Part shown: in pieces, positions 1 through 8,971 of the stretch | Numbering within the stretch: position 1 is the first letter of the stretch | How the letters are laid out: each line of letters starts with the position of its first letter | From: Bacillus spongiae | Lineage (GTDB): Bacteria; Bacillota; Bacilli; Bacillales; Bacillaceae_K | Reading direction: 5' to 3' | NCBI RefSeq assembly: GCF_037120725.1 | Contig: NZ_JBBAXC010000001.1 | Span: 62,001-126,000, forward strand | Length of the DNA stretch: 64,000 nucleotides | The notes under the pieces: model-generated | Databases searched by the model: none | The model's input: the letters and a program-made list of their open reading frames with translations, nothing else | What the model was told of the DNA's origin: nothing | Translations under genes and position numbers: made by a program

Positions 1-1
1 G

Positions 2-574
2 CGCGATTGGTTTCAAGTTCAACATGGCGAGGTATTTCCTCATTTAGCAATGAAAGTGAGCCATAAACAAACGGTTACGGATCCGAAAACACAAGAAGAG
101 AAGTTAATCTATTATTTAGAGAATACGTCACCGAAAGAACTACTTTCTGATCTGTCAAACGGGGCAGAACCAACATCAGGTGATATGAAGATAATAGAAG
201 GAGTCATCTTTAATCAAAAATTACCATTAGGGGTAATCAATGTTCTCATTCATTATGTAATGTTGCGCACGGATATGAAGCTAACGAAGGGATACGTTGA
301 GAAAATCGCTTCTCATTGGGCAAGAAAGAACATAACCAACGTCAAAGATGCTATGGCGGTAGCGAAACAAGAGCATCGACAATATCTAGACTGGGCAGAT
401 GGTAAAAAAGAGAAGAAGACGACTAGGAAAAATACGATTAGAACTGAAAAATTGCCTGAGTGGTTTGAAGAATCTAGTGTGATGAAAAAAACAGAAGAAC
501 CGAATGAAGAACTATATGATTTTGAAGCAGAAAAGAAGAAGTTAGAAGAGAAGCTTAAGAAGTATAAAAAGTAG
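2..574 (+). CDS. dnaB: Replication initiation and membrane attachment protein DnaB, C-terminal part
   Basis: The reading frame is open from the window edge, so this is the C-terminal 190 residues of a gene that starts upstream. It resembles the end of Bacillus DnaB, which works with DnaD and DnaI to load the replicative helicase at oriC and during restart. A helical block (LPLGVINVLIHYVML, followed by KGYVEKIASHWARK) matches the DnaD/DnaB C-terminal helical domain. The tail is very rich in Lys and Glu and ends in a short coiled-coil-like stretch. dnaI follows after 9 bases, with its ribosome binding site overlapping the dnaB stop region, so the two are co-transcribed as in B. subtilis. The identification rests on sequence character plus the neighbouring dnaI. 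Confidence 0.9.
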   Translation, partial: RDWFQVQHGEVFPHLAMKVSHKQTVTDPKTQEEKLIYYLENTSPKELLSDLSNGAEPTSGDMKIIEGVIFNQKLPLGVINVLIHYVMLRTDMKLTKGYVEKIASHWARKNITNVKDAMAVAKQEHRQYLDWADGKKEKKTTRKNTIRTEKLPEWFEESSVMKKTEEPNEELYDFEAEKKKLEEKLKKYKK

Positions 575-583
575 GAGGCTGTT

Positions 584-1519
584 ATGGAACCAATCAATAA
601 AACGCTAAAAAAAATAGCATCATCGCCAAAATTTCAACAAACATACAATGAAATGAAAAATGAAATTTTATCAGATGAGAATGTCCAGCGCTTTCTTCAG
701 CAACATTCAGCAGAATTAGCTTCTAACTCTATTGAAACAGGCTTGATGAAGTTATATGAATACAGCTCACAAAAAAAGCAATGTAAAGGATGTCCTAGCC
801 TAGAGGGTTGTAGGAACATGATGAAAGGCTTTGAACCAGAGTTGTTTATGAGAGGAAGTGTGATTGATATTAACTATCGACCATGTCCTAGTAAAATCCT
901 TCATGATGAACGTAGTTATCTAGAAGAGTTGATTCAAAGTATATATGTTCCAAAAGATATATTACATGCGACATTTGCTGATATTGCACTTGATACGCCT
1001 TCCCGTATGAGAGCGGTGAAAGCCTCGGAAGAGTTTGTAGAAGCTTATTCTGCTGATAAGAAAGTGAAGGGTTTATACTTGTTTGGAAAATTTGGTGTGG
1101 GAAAATCGTATTTATTAGGAGCAATTGCGAATGGATTAGCAGAAAAGAAAGTTCCTTCTTTGATCGTCTATGTGCCGGAATTTTTCCGCGAAATGAAGCA
1201 ATCCTTACAAGATAAAAGCTTAAATGATAAATTGAAGAAAATTAAAACAGCTCCTGTTTTAATGCTTGATGATATAGGAGCAGAATCGATGTCTAGTTGG
1301 ATTCGTGATGATGTTTTAGGGACGATTTTACAGTATCGAATGCTCGAAGATCTACCGACTTTCTTTTCTTCAAACTTTGATTTTGAAGGCCTTCTACACC
1401 ACCTAACATACTCGCAAAGAGGCGAGGAAGAAAAAATGAAGGCAGCTCGTATAATGGAACGAATGAAATATTTAGCAACCCCAATTAATTTGGACGGTCC
1501 GAATCGTCGTGATTTATAG
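584..1519 (+). CDS. dnaI: Primosomal protein DnaI (helicase loader)
   Basis: This 311-residue AAA+ ATPase loads the replicative helicase (DnaC in B. subtilis) onto DNA. The N-terminal domain carries a Cys cluster (QCKGCPSLEGC, about residues 67-76, with a further Cys near 101) typical of the zinc-binding helicase-interaction region of DnaI. Walker A (GKFGVGKS) lies near residue 168 and Walker B (LMLDDIGAE) near 226. A perfect AGGAGG ribosome binding site precedes the ATG, and the gene follows dnaB directly. The length agrees with B. subtilis DnaI. A weak terminator follows the stop codon. Confidence 0.96.
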   Translation: MEPINKTLKKIASSPKFQQTYNEMKNEILSDENVQRFLQQHSAELASNSIETGLMKLYEYSSQKKQCKGCPSLEGCRNMMKGFEPELFMRGSVIDINYRPCPSKILHDERSYLEELIQSIYVPKDILHATFADIALDTPSRMRAVKASEEFVEAYSADKKVKGLYLFGKFGVGKSYLLGAIANGLAEKKVPSLIVYVPEFFREMKQSLQDKSLNDKLKKIKTAPVLMLDDIGAESMSSWIRDDVLGTILQYRMLEDLPTFFSSNFDFEGLLHHLTYSQRGEEEKMKAARIMERMKYLATPINLDGPNRRDL

Positions 1520-1544
1520 GCTATCATTTGATAGTCTTTTTTTT
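1519..1544 (+). terminator. Rho-independent terminator after dnaI
   Basis: A short stem (GGCTATC / GATAGTC, 4-base loop) begins at the dnaI stop codon and is followed by eight T residues. It ends the dnaB-dnaI transcript. The 210 bases after it, up to ytxC, are A+T-rich and show no further gene. Confidence 0.65.
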
Positions 1545-1757
1545 ATCAGAAATAACACCCTGTTTAAGTAAATACTCTATATTGACGTATAATTTATAGA
1601 TTGTTTTGTAAAAAATAACACTTCCTGTTGTTTGGTTTTGACGGAAATGAATTTAGGTCTTAACCACTTTCTTTTCGTTTTCATAAATTCACTTCTAAAA
1701 TAACCAAGCTATCCATATATATATACCAGTGAAATGGCGATTAAAGGAGGGAAGGAA

Positions 1758-2615
1758 ATGTTTGAAATTCTCTTCAAACAAGAAAGTGATGGAGAGTATC
1801 TTCAGCAATGCTTAAAAATGCACGGAATATCTTCTGGGCTACATAAAACCACCTTTCAAAATCAATTGTTTTATCAAGTATCTTTCAAAGAAGCAGTGAT
1901 GGGAAAAATACAAGATGTAGTAAAAGAACTAATTATAAATAAAAAGCGAAAAGAATGGGCTTCTTACTATTTATTTGATTATTTTTATTATGATGATGAA
2001 GGTGAACACGAGCATGTATTGCAAATTGTTTTAGAGATGTTCTTAGGTGAGAGAGAAGAGCTTGTGTCTTTATTAAACCAGTGGGATGAGGATAGTTTTA
2101 TTCAAGGTGCAATTGAGGGGTTGATAGGAGGAAATGGACCTATATCGTTCGATTCTTTTGTGAAGTTTCGTTTAAAGGAATACCAAAATCGGATTATTCA
2201 ATATGTAGAGATAGCTATTGATGAATACAAAATGGAGCAAGACTACCAAATGTTTATTCAAACTCTACGTGAATACATTTTTGAAAAAGAAGGTAAAATC
2301 AAAAGTGTACATGTATATCTTTTAGATCATAAGTCAATTTTTTATTCGGATGAACTGAAAGAAATGAAACGAGATGAACTTATTTCCAAGCTAGATAAAA
2401 GGTTGTTTATTAACCATCCGTTATATATTGATTCAGTCACTATCGCACCTTTACTTTCTTTAGCGCCGAAAAAGATATATCTATATACGAGTAAAGAGGA
2501 AAATGGATTAGTTCGAACGATAAAAAATATTTTTGAAGAAAGGGTCGAGATATTACCTGGACCATATTTACTTGAAAAATTAAAGGAGTCAACAAAAGAT
2601 GTAGTAAATGAGTAA
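1758..2615 (+). CDS. ytxC: YtxC family sporulation-associated protein
   Basis: This 285-residue protein matches B. subtilis YtxC in length, in character and in position between dnaI and thrS. The family is annotated as putative sporulation protein; its biochemical role is not established. It is soluble, rich in Lys, Glu and Tyr, and has no signal peptide or membrane segment. The start is placed at ATG 1758 because AAAGGAGG at 1743-1750 lies at good distance from it. An upstream in-frame ATG at 1734 has no such site and would place the Shine-Dalgarno sequence inside the coding region. Confidence 0.8.
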   Translation: MFEILFKQESDGEYLQQCLKMHGISSGLHKTTFQNQLFYQVSFKEAVMGKIQDVVKELIINKKRKEWASYYLFDYFYYDDEGEHEHVLQIVLEMFLGEREELVSLLNQWDEDSFIQGAIEGLIGGNGPISFDSFVKFRLKEYQNRIIQYVEIAIDEYKMEQDYQMFIQTLREYIFEKEGKIKSVHVYLLDHKSIFYSDELKEMKRDELISKLDKRLFINHPLYIDSVTIAPLLSLAPKKIYLYTSKEENGLVRTIKNIFEERVEILPGPYLLEKLKESTKDVVNE

Positions 2616-2651
2616 GGCAATAAGGCCTCTGAAAAGATTTTTTGAATTATC

Positions 2652-2680
2652 TTGATTTCTTCATCATAACCGAATATAAT
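2652..2680 (+). promoter_or_regulatory. Sigma-A type promoter of thrS
   Basis: TTGATT at 2652-2657 and a perfect TATAAT at 2675-2680 are separated by 17 bases. Transcription would start near 2687, just ahead of the T-box leader. Confidence 0.7.
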
Positions 2681-2720
2681 AACCTACATATTATAATAGT
2701 ACAGGTTATGATGAGGACAT

Positions 2721-2995
2721 GGGTGATTGTGTGCGATTCTCAGAGAGGGAAGACTAGGCTGGAATCTTCCTAATTCGGCTCAACTACTTACCACCTCTAA
2801 ACTTCAACCTTGAACGGGAGAAAGTGAGCTTTCTAACTATTAATGGTTGACGGTCGCAGCCGTTATCTGATCTGGAGATGTCGTTCTGTTATATCTTTAA
2901 TAGAACACGTAAAGTAGGGTGGAACCACGAATTACTTATTGAGAAGATAAGCCTCGTCCCTTCATGTATACATGAAGGAACGAGGCTTTTTATAT
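2721..2995 (+). promoter_or_regulatory. T-box leader, threonine type, upstream of thrS
   Basis: The T-box core AGGGTGGAACCACG is at 2916-2929. It is followed by a strong terminator hairpin at 2951-2985 (GCCTCGT.. / ..ACGAGGC) and a T-run. Stem I appears to close between the AGAGAGG near 2743 and CCTCT near 2794. The codon in the expected place, just before the 3' strand, is ACC at 2790-2792, followed by the usual purine. ACC is a threonine codon, so uncharged tRNA-Thr should promote read-through into threonyl-tRNA synthetase, as known for the B. subtilis thrS leader. Confidence 0.95.
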
Positions 2996-3020
2996 TTATT
3001 TTTTAAGGAGTGAAGAAAAT

Positions 3021-4952
3021 ATGTCAGATTTCGTGAAAATTGCATTTCCTGACGGAGCCGTTAAGGAGTATCCGAAAGGTATATCAACTGAAGACATTGC
3101 GGCTTCAATTAGCCCAGGGTTAAAAAAGAAGTCGATTGCAGGTAAACTAAACAATGAATTAATTGATTTGCGCACACCGATTCAAACAGATGGGTCAATT
3201 GAAATTGTAACAGTTGGATCAGAAGATGCGTTAGAAGTGCTACGTCATAGTACAGCTCACTTAATGGCACAGGCGATTAAACGCTTATTCGGAAACGTTC
3301 AACTAGGTGTTGGTCCAGTAATTGAAGGGGGTTTCTATTATGATATTGATGCAGAAGAAACCTTAACAAGTGATGATTTAGAAAAAATAGAAAAAGAAAT
3401 GAAAAAAATTGTAAACGAAAACCTTGAAATCGTTCGTGAAGAGGTTTCACGCGATGAAGCAAAAGCGATGTTTGAAGGAATCAATGATCAATATAAGCTT
3501 GAGCTATTAGAAGCAATCCCAGCTGATGAAGAGGTTTCAATTTATAAGCAAGGAGAGTTCTTCGATTTATGTCGTGGAATTCACGTTCCATCAACTGGTA
3601 AAATTAAGGAATTTAAACTGTTAAGTCTTGCAGGTGCATACTGGCGTGGCGATAGTAATAATCAAATGCTACAACGTATTTATGGCACAGCCTTTTTCAA
3701 GAAGGAAGAATTAAAAGAGCATTTGCGCCTTCTAGAAGAAGCAAAAGAACGAGATCACCGCAAGCTTGGAAAAGAGTTAAATCTGTTTACCAATTCTCAA
3801 AAAGTAGGACAGGGCTTTCCACTTTGGTTACCTAAAGGAGCAACCGTCCGTCGTATGATCGAACGTTATATCGTCGATAAAGAAGAAAGGCTTGGCTATG
3901 ACCATGTCTATACTCCTGTCCTTGGAAGTGTGGAACTTTATAAAACGAGTGGGCATTGGGATCATTATCAAGAAAATATGTTTCCTGTAATGGATATGGA
4001 TAATGAGCAACTTGTGCTACGCCCAATGAACTGTCCTCATCACATGATGATCTATAAAAATGGCATTCACAGTTATCGTGAATTACCTATAAGGATTGCA
4101 GAATTAGGAACAATGCACCGCTATGAAATGTCTGGAGCACTCTCTGGTTTGCAGCGTGTACGTGGTATGACATTAAATGATGCTCACCTCTTTGTACGCC
4201 CAGATCAAATTAAGGAAGAATTCAAACGGGTCGTCCTATTAATTATGGAAGTATATAAAGATTTTGATTTAAATGATTACTCTTTCCGTCTTTCTTATCG
4301 TGATCCTGAAGACAAAGAAAAATATTTTGATGATGATGACATGTGGAATAAAGCGCAAGCGATGCTTAAGGAAGCGATGGATGAGCTTGACCTTCAGTAC
4401 TTTGAAGCGGATGGAGAAGCAGCATTCTATGGCCCTAAACTTGATGTTCAAGTAAAAACGGCTCTCGGAAAAGAAGAAACTTTATCCACTGTCCAACTAG
4501 ATTTCTTATTGCCGGAACGCTTTGATTTAACATACGTAGGTGAAGATGGAAAGCACCATCGCCCTGTTGTTATTCACCGTGGGGTTGTCTCTACAATGGA
4601 ACGTTTTGTCGCCTTCCTCATTGAAGAATACAAAGGCGCTTTCCCAACTTGGTTAGCACCTGTTCAAGTACAAGTAATTCCTGTATCTCCAGAAGTTCAT
4701 TTCGAGTATGCAAAAGAAGTTCAGGAACAGCTACAGGCTCAAGGAATACGTGCAGAATTGGATAGCCGTGATGAAAAAATTGGCTATAAAATTCGCGAAG
4801 CGCAAGTTCAAAAAGTTCCTTATATGCTCGTTGTAGGCGATAATGAAATTCAAGATAAAGCGGTAAATGTTCGTAAATATGGTGAGAAAAAATCAGAAAC
4901 AGTACCATTAGATAGCTTTATCAAAAACATTACGACTGAGGTTGCAAAATAA
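3021..4952 (+). CDS. thrS: Threonine--tRNA ligase
   Basis: This 643-residue class II aminoacyl-tRNA synthetase charges tRNA-Thr. An N-terminal TGS domain (about residues 1-62) is followed by the editing domain with HSTAH near residue 76. The catalytic core contains the motif-2 region ([18 protein letters not shown]), the zinc ligand Cys in RPMNCPHH near residue 337, and a motif-3 region near [11 protein letters not shown]. An anticodon-binding domain forms the last 110 residues. Length and domain order are those of the full bacterial enzyme. AAGGAG precedes the ATG. Expression is controlled by the T-box just upstream, and a terminator follows directly. Confidence 0.98.
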   Translation: MSDFVKIAFPDGAVKEYPKGISTEDIAASISPGLKKKSIAGKLNNELIDLRTPIQTDGSIEIVTVGSEDALEVLRHSTAHLMAQAIKRLFGNVQLGVGPVIEGGFYYDIDAEETLTSDDLEKIEKEMKKIVNENLEIVREEVSRDEAKAMFEGINDQYKLELLEAIPADEEVSIYKQGEFFDLCRGIHVPSTGKIKEFKLLSLAGAYWRGDSNNQMLQRIYGTAFFKKEELKEHLRLLEEAKERDHRKLGKELNLFTNSQKVGQGFPLWLPKGATVRRMIERYIVDKEERLGYDHVYTPVLGSVELYKTSGHWDHYQENMFPVMDMDNEQLVLRPMNCPHHMMIYKNGIHSYRELPIRIAELGTMHRYEMSGALSGLQRVRGMTLNDAHLFVRPDQIKEEFKRVVLLIMEVYKDFDLNDYSFRLSYRDPEDKEKYFDDDDMWNKAQAMLKEAMDELDLQYFEADGEAAFYGPKLDVQVKTALGKEETLSTVQLDFLLPERFDLTYVGEDGKHHRPVVIHRGVVSTMERFVAFLIEEYKGAFPTWLAPVQVQVIPVSPEVHFEYAKEVQEQLQAQGIRAELDSRDEKIGYKIREAQVQKVPYMLVVGDNEIQDKAVNVRKYGEKKSETVPLDSFIKNITTEVAK

Positions 4953-4992
4953 TAAAACAAGCTGGGAGTATCAAGCTCCTAGCTTGTTTTAT
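4953..4992 (+). terminator. Terminator after thrS
   Basis: The arms AAAACAAGCTGGGAG and CTCCTAGCTTGTTTT flank a 7-base loop and are followed by ATTGTT. One mismatch interrupts the stem. The A- and T-rich base of the stem gives the U-tract. Confidence 0.85.
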
Positions 4993-5156
4993 TGTTAACC
5001 GGAGCTATGTAGGAAGGGAAATGTTTGAAATGACAAATACTGACCTGAAAAGAGCGGTCGGTTAGAAATGATTAGTTCAATGAAATTAAAAAGATGTTGC
5101 GAAAATATTAATTGTCTGTTAAGATAAAAGACGTTGTGATTTTAATGAGCGATTAT
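4993..5156. other. Spacer between thrS terminator and infC promoter
   Basis: I see no gene here. A 14-codon ATG frame (5022-5066) has an AGGAAGGG sequence in front of it but nothing else in its favour. B. subtilis has ytxB in this interval; here a TVP38/TMEM64 gene of that kind sits after the ysdA-like gene instead. Confidence 0.5.
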
Positions 5157-5186
5157 TTGACAGCTTAGATAGGCTTATGATATAGT
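5157..5186 (+). promoter_or_regulatory. Promoter of the infC-rpmI-rplT operon
   Basis: A consensus TTGACA at 5157-5162 and TATAGT at 5181-5186 are separated by 18 bases. Transcription would start near 5193 and give an untranslated leader of about 230 bases. Confidence 0.7.
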
Positions 5187-5192
5187 TATCAA

Positions 5193-5420
5193 GGTAAATT
5201 GAATACATGATGTGGAGAAGAAGAAGCAACCCGCTTCTCACCTGATTGACGCAGTAAGCAGTTAGCAGGTTTTGTGAATTTAAACGATAGCGTTTTGTAC
5301 GCTTTGCTTTTAATGCGGGTGATTTCTTTCACGCGTATTTTTTTGTGTGTAAAGCCTGCAGTCGGGACTAACAACTACTTCAACACAAAACAGTATTCAG
5401 GACAATACTTTGGAGGTGGC
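5193..5420 (+). promoter_or_regulatory. L20-type autoregulatory leader with attenuator
   Basis: A long structured leader precedes infC, as in B. subtilis, where ribosomal protein L20 binds this leader and favours premature termination. A hairpin with GCGGGTGA / TCACGC arms at 5315-5335 is followed by ATTTTTTT, which is the expected attenuator. The A/G-rich AGAAGAAGAAGCAACCCGC stretch near 5216 and CGCAGTAAGCAGTTAGCAG near 5250 are the likely structured binding elements. The assignment rests on position and on the terminator inside the leader; L20 binding is inferred from the family. Confidence 0.75.
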
Positions 5421-5422
5421 TC

Positions 5423-6161
<739 letters not shown>

Positions 6162-6197
6162 ACACAGATTTTGAAGGAAAACTAGGAGGGAAATATT

Positions 6198-6557
6198 ATG
6201 CCACGCGTAAAAGGCGGAACAGTTACACGCAGACGTCGTAAAAAAGTTATTAAATTAGCTAAAGGTTATTTCGGTTCTAAACACACTTTATATAAAGTTG
6301 CCAATCAACAAGTAATGAAATCTTACATGTATGCTTACCGCGATCGTCGCCAGAAAAAGCGCGACTTCCGTAAGTTATGGATTACTCGTATCAATGCAGC
6401 ATCTCGTATGAATGGTCTTTCTTACAGCCGTTTAATGCACGGACTAAAGCTTGCTGGTATTGAAGTAAACCGCAAGATGCTTGCTGAGCTTGCTATTTCT
6501 GATGAAAAAGCATTTGCTCAATTAGCTGATGCTGCAAAAGCTCAACTAAACAAGTAA
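6198..6557 (+). CDS. rplT: 50S ribosomal protein L20
   Basis: This 119-residue protein starts [16 protein letters not shown] and contains the [20 protein letters not shown] block of L20. It is needed early in 50S assembly. In B. subtilis it also represses its own operon through the infC leader, and a matching leader is present here. AGGAGGG precedes the ATG, and a strong terminator follows. Confidence 0.98.
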   Translation: MPRVKGGTVTRRRRKKVIKLAKGYFGSKHTLYKVANQQVMKSYMYAYRDRRQKKRDFRKLWITRINAASRMNGLSYSRLMHGLKLAGIEVNRKMLAELAISDEKAFAQLADAAKAQLNK

Positions 6558-6563
6558 GTTGAT

Positions 6564-6596
6564 AAAGGTCGTTCTCTTTTTGAGAATGACCTTTTT
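6564..6596 (+). terminator. Terminator after rplT
   Basis: The arms AAAGGTC.TTCTC and GAGAA.GACCTTT enclose a 5-T loop and are followed by T residues. It separates the ribosomal protein operon from the repeat island. Confidence 0.9.
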
Positions 6597-6623
6597 ACAT
6601 ATGTATTGAATTGAAGGCTATGT

Positions 6624-6708
6624 GCTGCTGAGCAAGCCGACTCCGCAAGGCCTACAGGAAGTAGGACATGAAGGCGTTGCGACAGGACGTCGTGAACTTA
6701 GCCTTCGT
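6624..6708 (+). repeat. G+C-rich 85-bp repeat, copy 1
   Basis: This 85-base block, from GCTGCTGAGCAA to GCCTTCGT, recurs at 6975-7059 with only a few substitutions. It contains two potential hairpins, CCTAC-AGGAA-GTAGG and GCGAC-AGGAC-GTCGT. It is much richer in G+C than the surrounding coding sequence. Open frames crossing it are by-products of its composition. Confidence 0.85.
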
Positions 6709-6721
6709 TCCTTAATAGACT

Positions 6722-6759
6722 CAAGTTTATACGTCGCTGAACGGCCGACTCCGCATTTC
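6722..6759 (+). repeat. 38-bp repeat, copy 1
   Basis: This 38-base stretch (CAAGTTTATACGTCGCTGAA.. to CCGCATTTC) is repeated at 7184-7221 with one visible difference. Its end CTCCGCAT is the reverse complement of ATGCGGAG found at 7171-7178 beside the second copy, so the second copy is bounded by an inverted repeat. Confidence 0.8.
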
Positions 6760-6763
6760 TTTG

Positions 6764-6854
6764 TTGTCCAGTTGCGGCGGCTTGTGGCTCGGGGTCAACT
6801 GCCACCTCACTCCGAAGGTCAGGACCTTCTGCGTGATGCGTCAGTTGCCTGTCG
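6764..6854 (+). repeat. Structured repeat unit A with nested stems
   Basis: The unit begins TTGTCCAGTTGCGG and ends GCCTGTCGCC. It can fold into nested stems: outer CAACTG / CAGTTG and inner GAAGGTC-AG-GACCTTC (6814-6829). Unit B (6885-6974) has the same plan but different stem sequences, so pairing is conserved rather than sequence. It resembles interspersed GTCCAGCT-type repeats I associate with Bacillus and Geobacillus genomes; that link is from memory. Confidence 0.7.
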
Positions 6855-6884
6855 CCCCAGAAAGAGCCGCCTCCGCATTTCGTG

Positions 6885-6974
6885 TTGTCCAGCTTCGTCG
6901 GGTAGCAGCTCGGGGTCATTTGTCAAACCACTCCGGAAATCAGGATTTCCTACGTGCTTCGCCAAATGCCTGTC
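6885..6974 (+). repeat. Structured repeat unit B with nested stems
   Basis: The unit begins TTGTCCAGCTTCG and ends at GCCTGTC. Its outer stem is CATTTG / CAAATG and its inner stem GGAAATC-AG-GATTTCC (6935-6950). Flanking CAC/GTG pairs and the spacing match unit A while both stems carry compensating changes. It runs straight into the second copy of the 85-bp repeat. Confidence 0.7.
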
Positions 6975-7059
6975 GCTGCTGAGCAACCCGACTCCGCAAG
7001 GCCTACAGGAAGTAGGTCATGAAGGCGTTGCGACAGGACGTCGCGAACTAAGCCTTCGT
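6975..7059 (+). repeat. G+C-rich 85-bp repeat, copy 2
   Basis: This is the second copy of the block at 6624-6708. Here the second hairpin is perfect, GCGAC-AGGAC-GTCGC, where copy 1 has a G-T end pair. It is followed by another partial GTCCAGCT-type unit near 7075. Confidence 0.85.
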
Positions 7060-7183
7060 ACCTACCTTAAAGGTGTCCAGCTCCGTCGGCCAGCGCCTAG
7101 TAAACTTGCCCTCTCCTCCTTACGATAAGTCAACATCGAATTGCTTTGCAATTCGTGTTTCCTTTATCTCATGCGGAGCGGTA

Positions 7184-7221
7184 CAAGTTTATACGTCGCT
7201 GAACGTCCGACTCCGCATTTC
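7184..7221 (+). repeat. 38-bp repeat, copy 2
   Basis: This is the second copy of 6722-6759. It ends only about 6 bases before the ribosome binding site of the next gene, so the repeat island reaches to that gene's start. Confidence 0.8.
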
Positions 7222-7237
7222 AAATTGAGGTGATGAT

Positions 7238-7510
7238 TTGGTACTGTTGTTATTTATTTATATTGTTATGGTTAATGTTGTAATGCTTATTTTAATGAGA
7301 ATGGATAAGAGACGTGCACAAAAGGGTGCCAATCGAATTAGGGAAAAGACATTATGGAAAGGGAGTTTCCTTGGTGGCGGCTTGGGAGCTTTTGTTGGGA
7401 TGAAAACATACAGACATAAAACTAAACATAAGTCTTTTTCATGGGGGCTCCCAATATTGACGATTTTTCAGCTTATGCTTTTTAGTTTCCTGTTCATATT
7501 GTTATCATAG
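7238..7510 (+). CDS. ysdA: DUF1294 family membrane protein (YsdA-like)
   Basis: This 90-residue protein has a hydrophobic N-terminal helix, a central basic and Gly-rich segment (GGGLGAFVGMKTYRHKTKHK) typical of DUF1294, and a second hydrophobic helix at the C terminus. The function of the family is unknown. The position after rplT matches ysdA in B. subtilis. The start is TTG 7238, because GAGGTG at 7227-7232 is correctly spaced from it, and the nearby ATG codons are in another frame. Confidence 0.85.
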   Translation: MVLLLFIYIVMVNVVMLILMRMDKRRAQKGANRIREKTLWKGSFLGGGLGAFVGMKTYRHKTKHKSFSWGLPILTIFQLMLFSFLFILLS

Positions 7511-7583
7511 GGTTCAATTTTCGGAATAAGATAGATAGTAGTTGAAGGAATGTGTATATGGAAGCGGAAAGAAGGTGAGCGGG

Positions 7584-8156
7584 ATGGATAGTAAGACGAT
7601 GTTACTATTCTCTTTTGTAGAAACCTGGGGAATCCTTGCACCATTAGCCTTTATTCTTTTTCATGTTCTTCGTCAATTTCTGTTCATACCTGTTATTTTA
7701 GTTTGTATGGCAGGTGGCGTTCTATTTGGAAGTTTACTCGGTACTTTGTATTCCATTATTGGCTTAACGTTATTATCTAGTTTATTTTTTATAGGTATTC
7801 ATAAATTTCCGAAGTTTTATGAAAAGCTTCTTTTAATGAAAAATAAATGGTTTGGGCCGCATGCTCGTTTAACCGTTGGACAAATCACTGTTCTTCGACT
7901 TATTCCCTTTGTTCATTACCAGCTGTTAAATGTATGTTTAATGGAACGAAGAAAAGGTTTTAAAGAGTACGTTAAGAGCTCGTTTCTTACGAATTTACCA
8001 TTGGCATTTTTCTATACTGTTTTTGGAGAATTTATCTCTGAGTTCACGCCATCGATGATAGTTCTAATCTTGCTTGCATTAGGTGTCTTATTATATGTTC
8101 TGAGAGAAAAGGTAACGGTAATGAAATGGAAGGAATTTTTTCAACCAATGAACTAA
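7584..8156 (+). CDS. TVP38/TMEM64 (VTT domain) family membrane protein
   Basis: This 190-residue protein has about five hydrophobic segments. It carries the VTT/DedA-like features of the family: a Gly-rich GGVLFGSLLGTLYSIIG stretch, then ITVLRLIPFVHYQLLN. DedA/VTT proteins are thought to act in membrane lipid transport or homeostasis; the substrate here is unknown. B. subtilis YtxB belongs to this family, and this may be its relocated counterpart. ATG 7584 is chosen because GAAGGTGAG at 7571 fits it. A longer TTG frame from 7542 lacks a site. A terminator follows. Confidence 0.8.
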   Translation: MDSKTMLLFSFVETWGILAPLAFILFHVLRQFLFIPVILVCMAGGVLFGSLLGTLYSIIGLTLLSSLFFIGIHKFPKFYEKLLLMKNKWFGPHARLTVGQITVLRLIPFVHYQLLNVCLMERRKGFKEYVKSSFLTNLPLAFFYTVFGEFISEFTPSMIVLILLALGVLLYVLREKVTVMKWKEFFQPMN

Positions 8157-8159
8157 CAC

Positions 8160-8190
8160 AGTCAAGCTCAAATAGAGGTTGACTTTTTTG
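8160..8190 (+). terminator. Terminator after the TVP38-like gene
   Basis: The arms AGTCAA.CTC and GAG.TTGACT with an AAATA loop are followed by TTTTTTG. Confidence 0.8.
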
Positions 8191-8255
8191 TGCTGGATGG
8201 GAAGGGGATTTGAAGGAGTAAGTAGCTGTTTATCATACAACCATGGAAGAATGTT

Positions 8256-8264
8256 TGCTATAAT
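8256..8264 (+). promoter_or_regulatory. Extended -10 promoter for the dUTPase-like gene
   Basis: TGC-TATAAT (TATAAT at 8259-8264) forms an extended -10 element 38 bases before the start codon. No good -35 box is visible. Confidence 0.4.
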
Positions 8265-8302
8265 TTTAATCATTATGATTGCAAATCTTGAAAGGAGCTA
8301 CT

Positions 8303-8788
8303 ATGAATATCCAATCACTATATACGATGCAAAAGTCATTAGATACTTATATAGAAAAAACACAAAAGGTCGAGGATGAAGATCTCTTTTCTCGCAAGCT
8401 ACTTGCATTATTAGTTGAAGTAAGCGAGCTTGCAAATGAAACACGATGTTTTAAATTTTGGAGTCAAAAAGGACCCTCTGAACGAAGTATTATTTTAGAG
8501 GAGTTTGTCGATGGTGTGCATTTTATTTTATCGCTAGGAATTGAGATTGGAATCGAGGAGTTTACCATTCAGACAAACGGAACGGAACGACAATTAACAA
8601 ATCAATTTTTGAATGTGATGAATGCCGCTCATATATTTGGAGTTTCCCGATCTGATGAAGATTACAGTACTCTTATTCATCACTATTTTTATCTTGGTCA
8701 GTTATTAGGTTTCTCCGAAAGAGATATTGTACAAGCCTATCACAAGAAAAATGAAGTGAATTATCAAAGACAACAAGAAGGATATTAG
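8303..8788 (+). CDS. Dimeric dUTPase (all-alpha NTP pyrophosphatase)
   Basis: This 161-residue helical protein shows the metal-binding pattern of dimeric dUTPases of the MazG-like superfamily. It has EVSELANETRCFKFW (ExxE-type), EEFVDGVHF (ExxxD) and a C-terminal KKNEVNYQRQ segment. Such enzymes hydrolyse dUTP to dUMP and pyrophosphate, keeping uracil out of DNA. AAAGGAGC at 8291-8298 supports ATG 8303. The exact nucleotide preference cannot be read from the sequence. Confidence 0.82.
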   Translation: MNIQSLYTMQKSLDTYIEKTQKVEDEDLFSRKLLALLVEVSELANETRCFKFWSQKGPSERSIILEEFVDGVHFILSLGIEIGIEEFTIQTNGTERQLTNQFLNVMNAAHIFGVSRSDEDYSTLIHHYFYLGQLLGFSERDIVQAYHKKNEVNYQRQQEGY

Positions 8789-8798
8789 TCTTCATTTT

Positions 8799-8827
8799 TT
8801 GATTGACTGAAATGGTTTTAGTATAAT
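8799..8827 (+). promoter_or_regulatory. Promoter of the M42 aminopeptidase gene
   Basis: TTGATT at 8799-8804 and TATAAT at 8822-8827 are 17 bases apart. This leaves a leader of about 140 bases before the TTG start. Confidence 0.6.
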
Positions 8828-8971
8828 AAGTTTATCTTATTGTATTTGTTGATTGGCGATAATGATTCACAATTCGACTAATCAAGGAAGAACAATCTGC
8901 TACTATATGTCTCCAAGTTTAGTGTCTATAAGTTGATACATATGATTATTGTGAATGGAAGGAGTTTTACT

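Noticed and set aside
6622-7128. Open frame of 168 codons across the repeat island, and opposite-strand frames
   Set aside because: It is made of repeated G+C-rich units with hairpins, has no ribosome binding site, and its protein repeats its own ends; composition explains the open frame.
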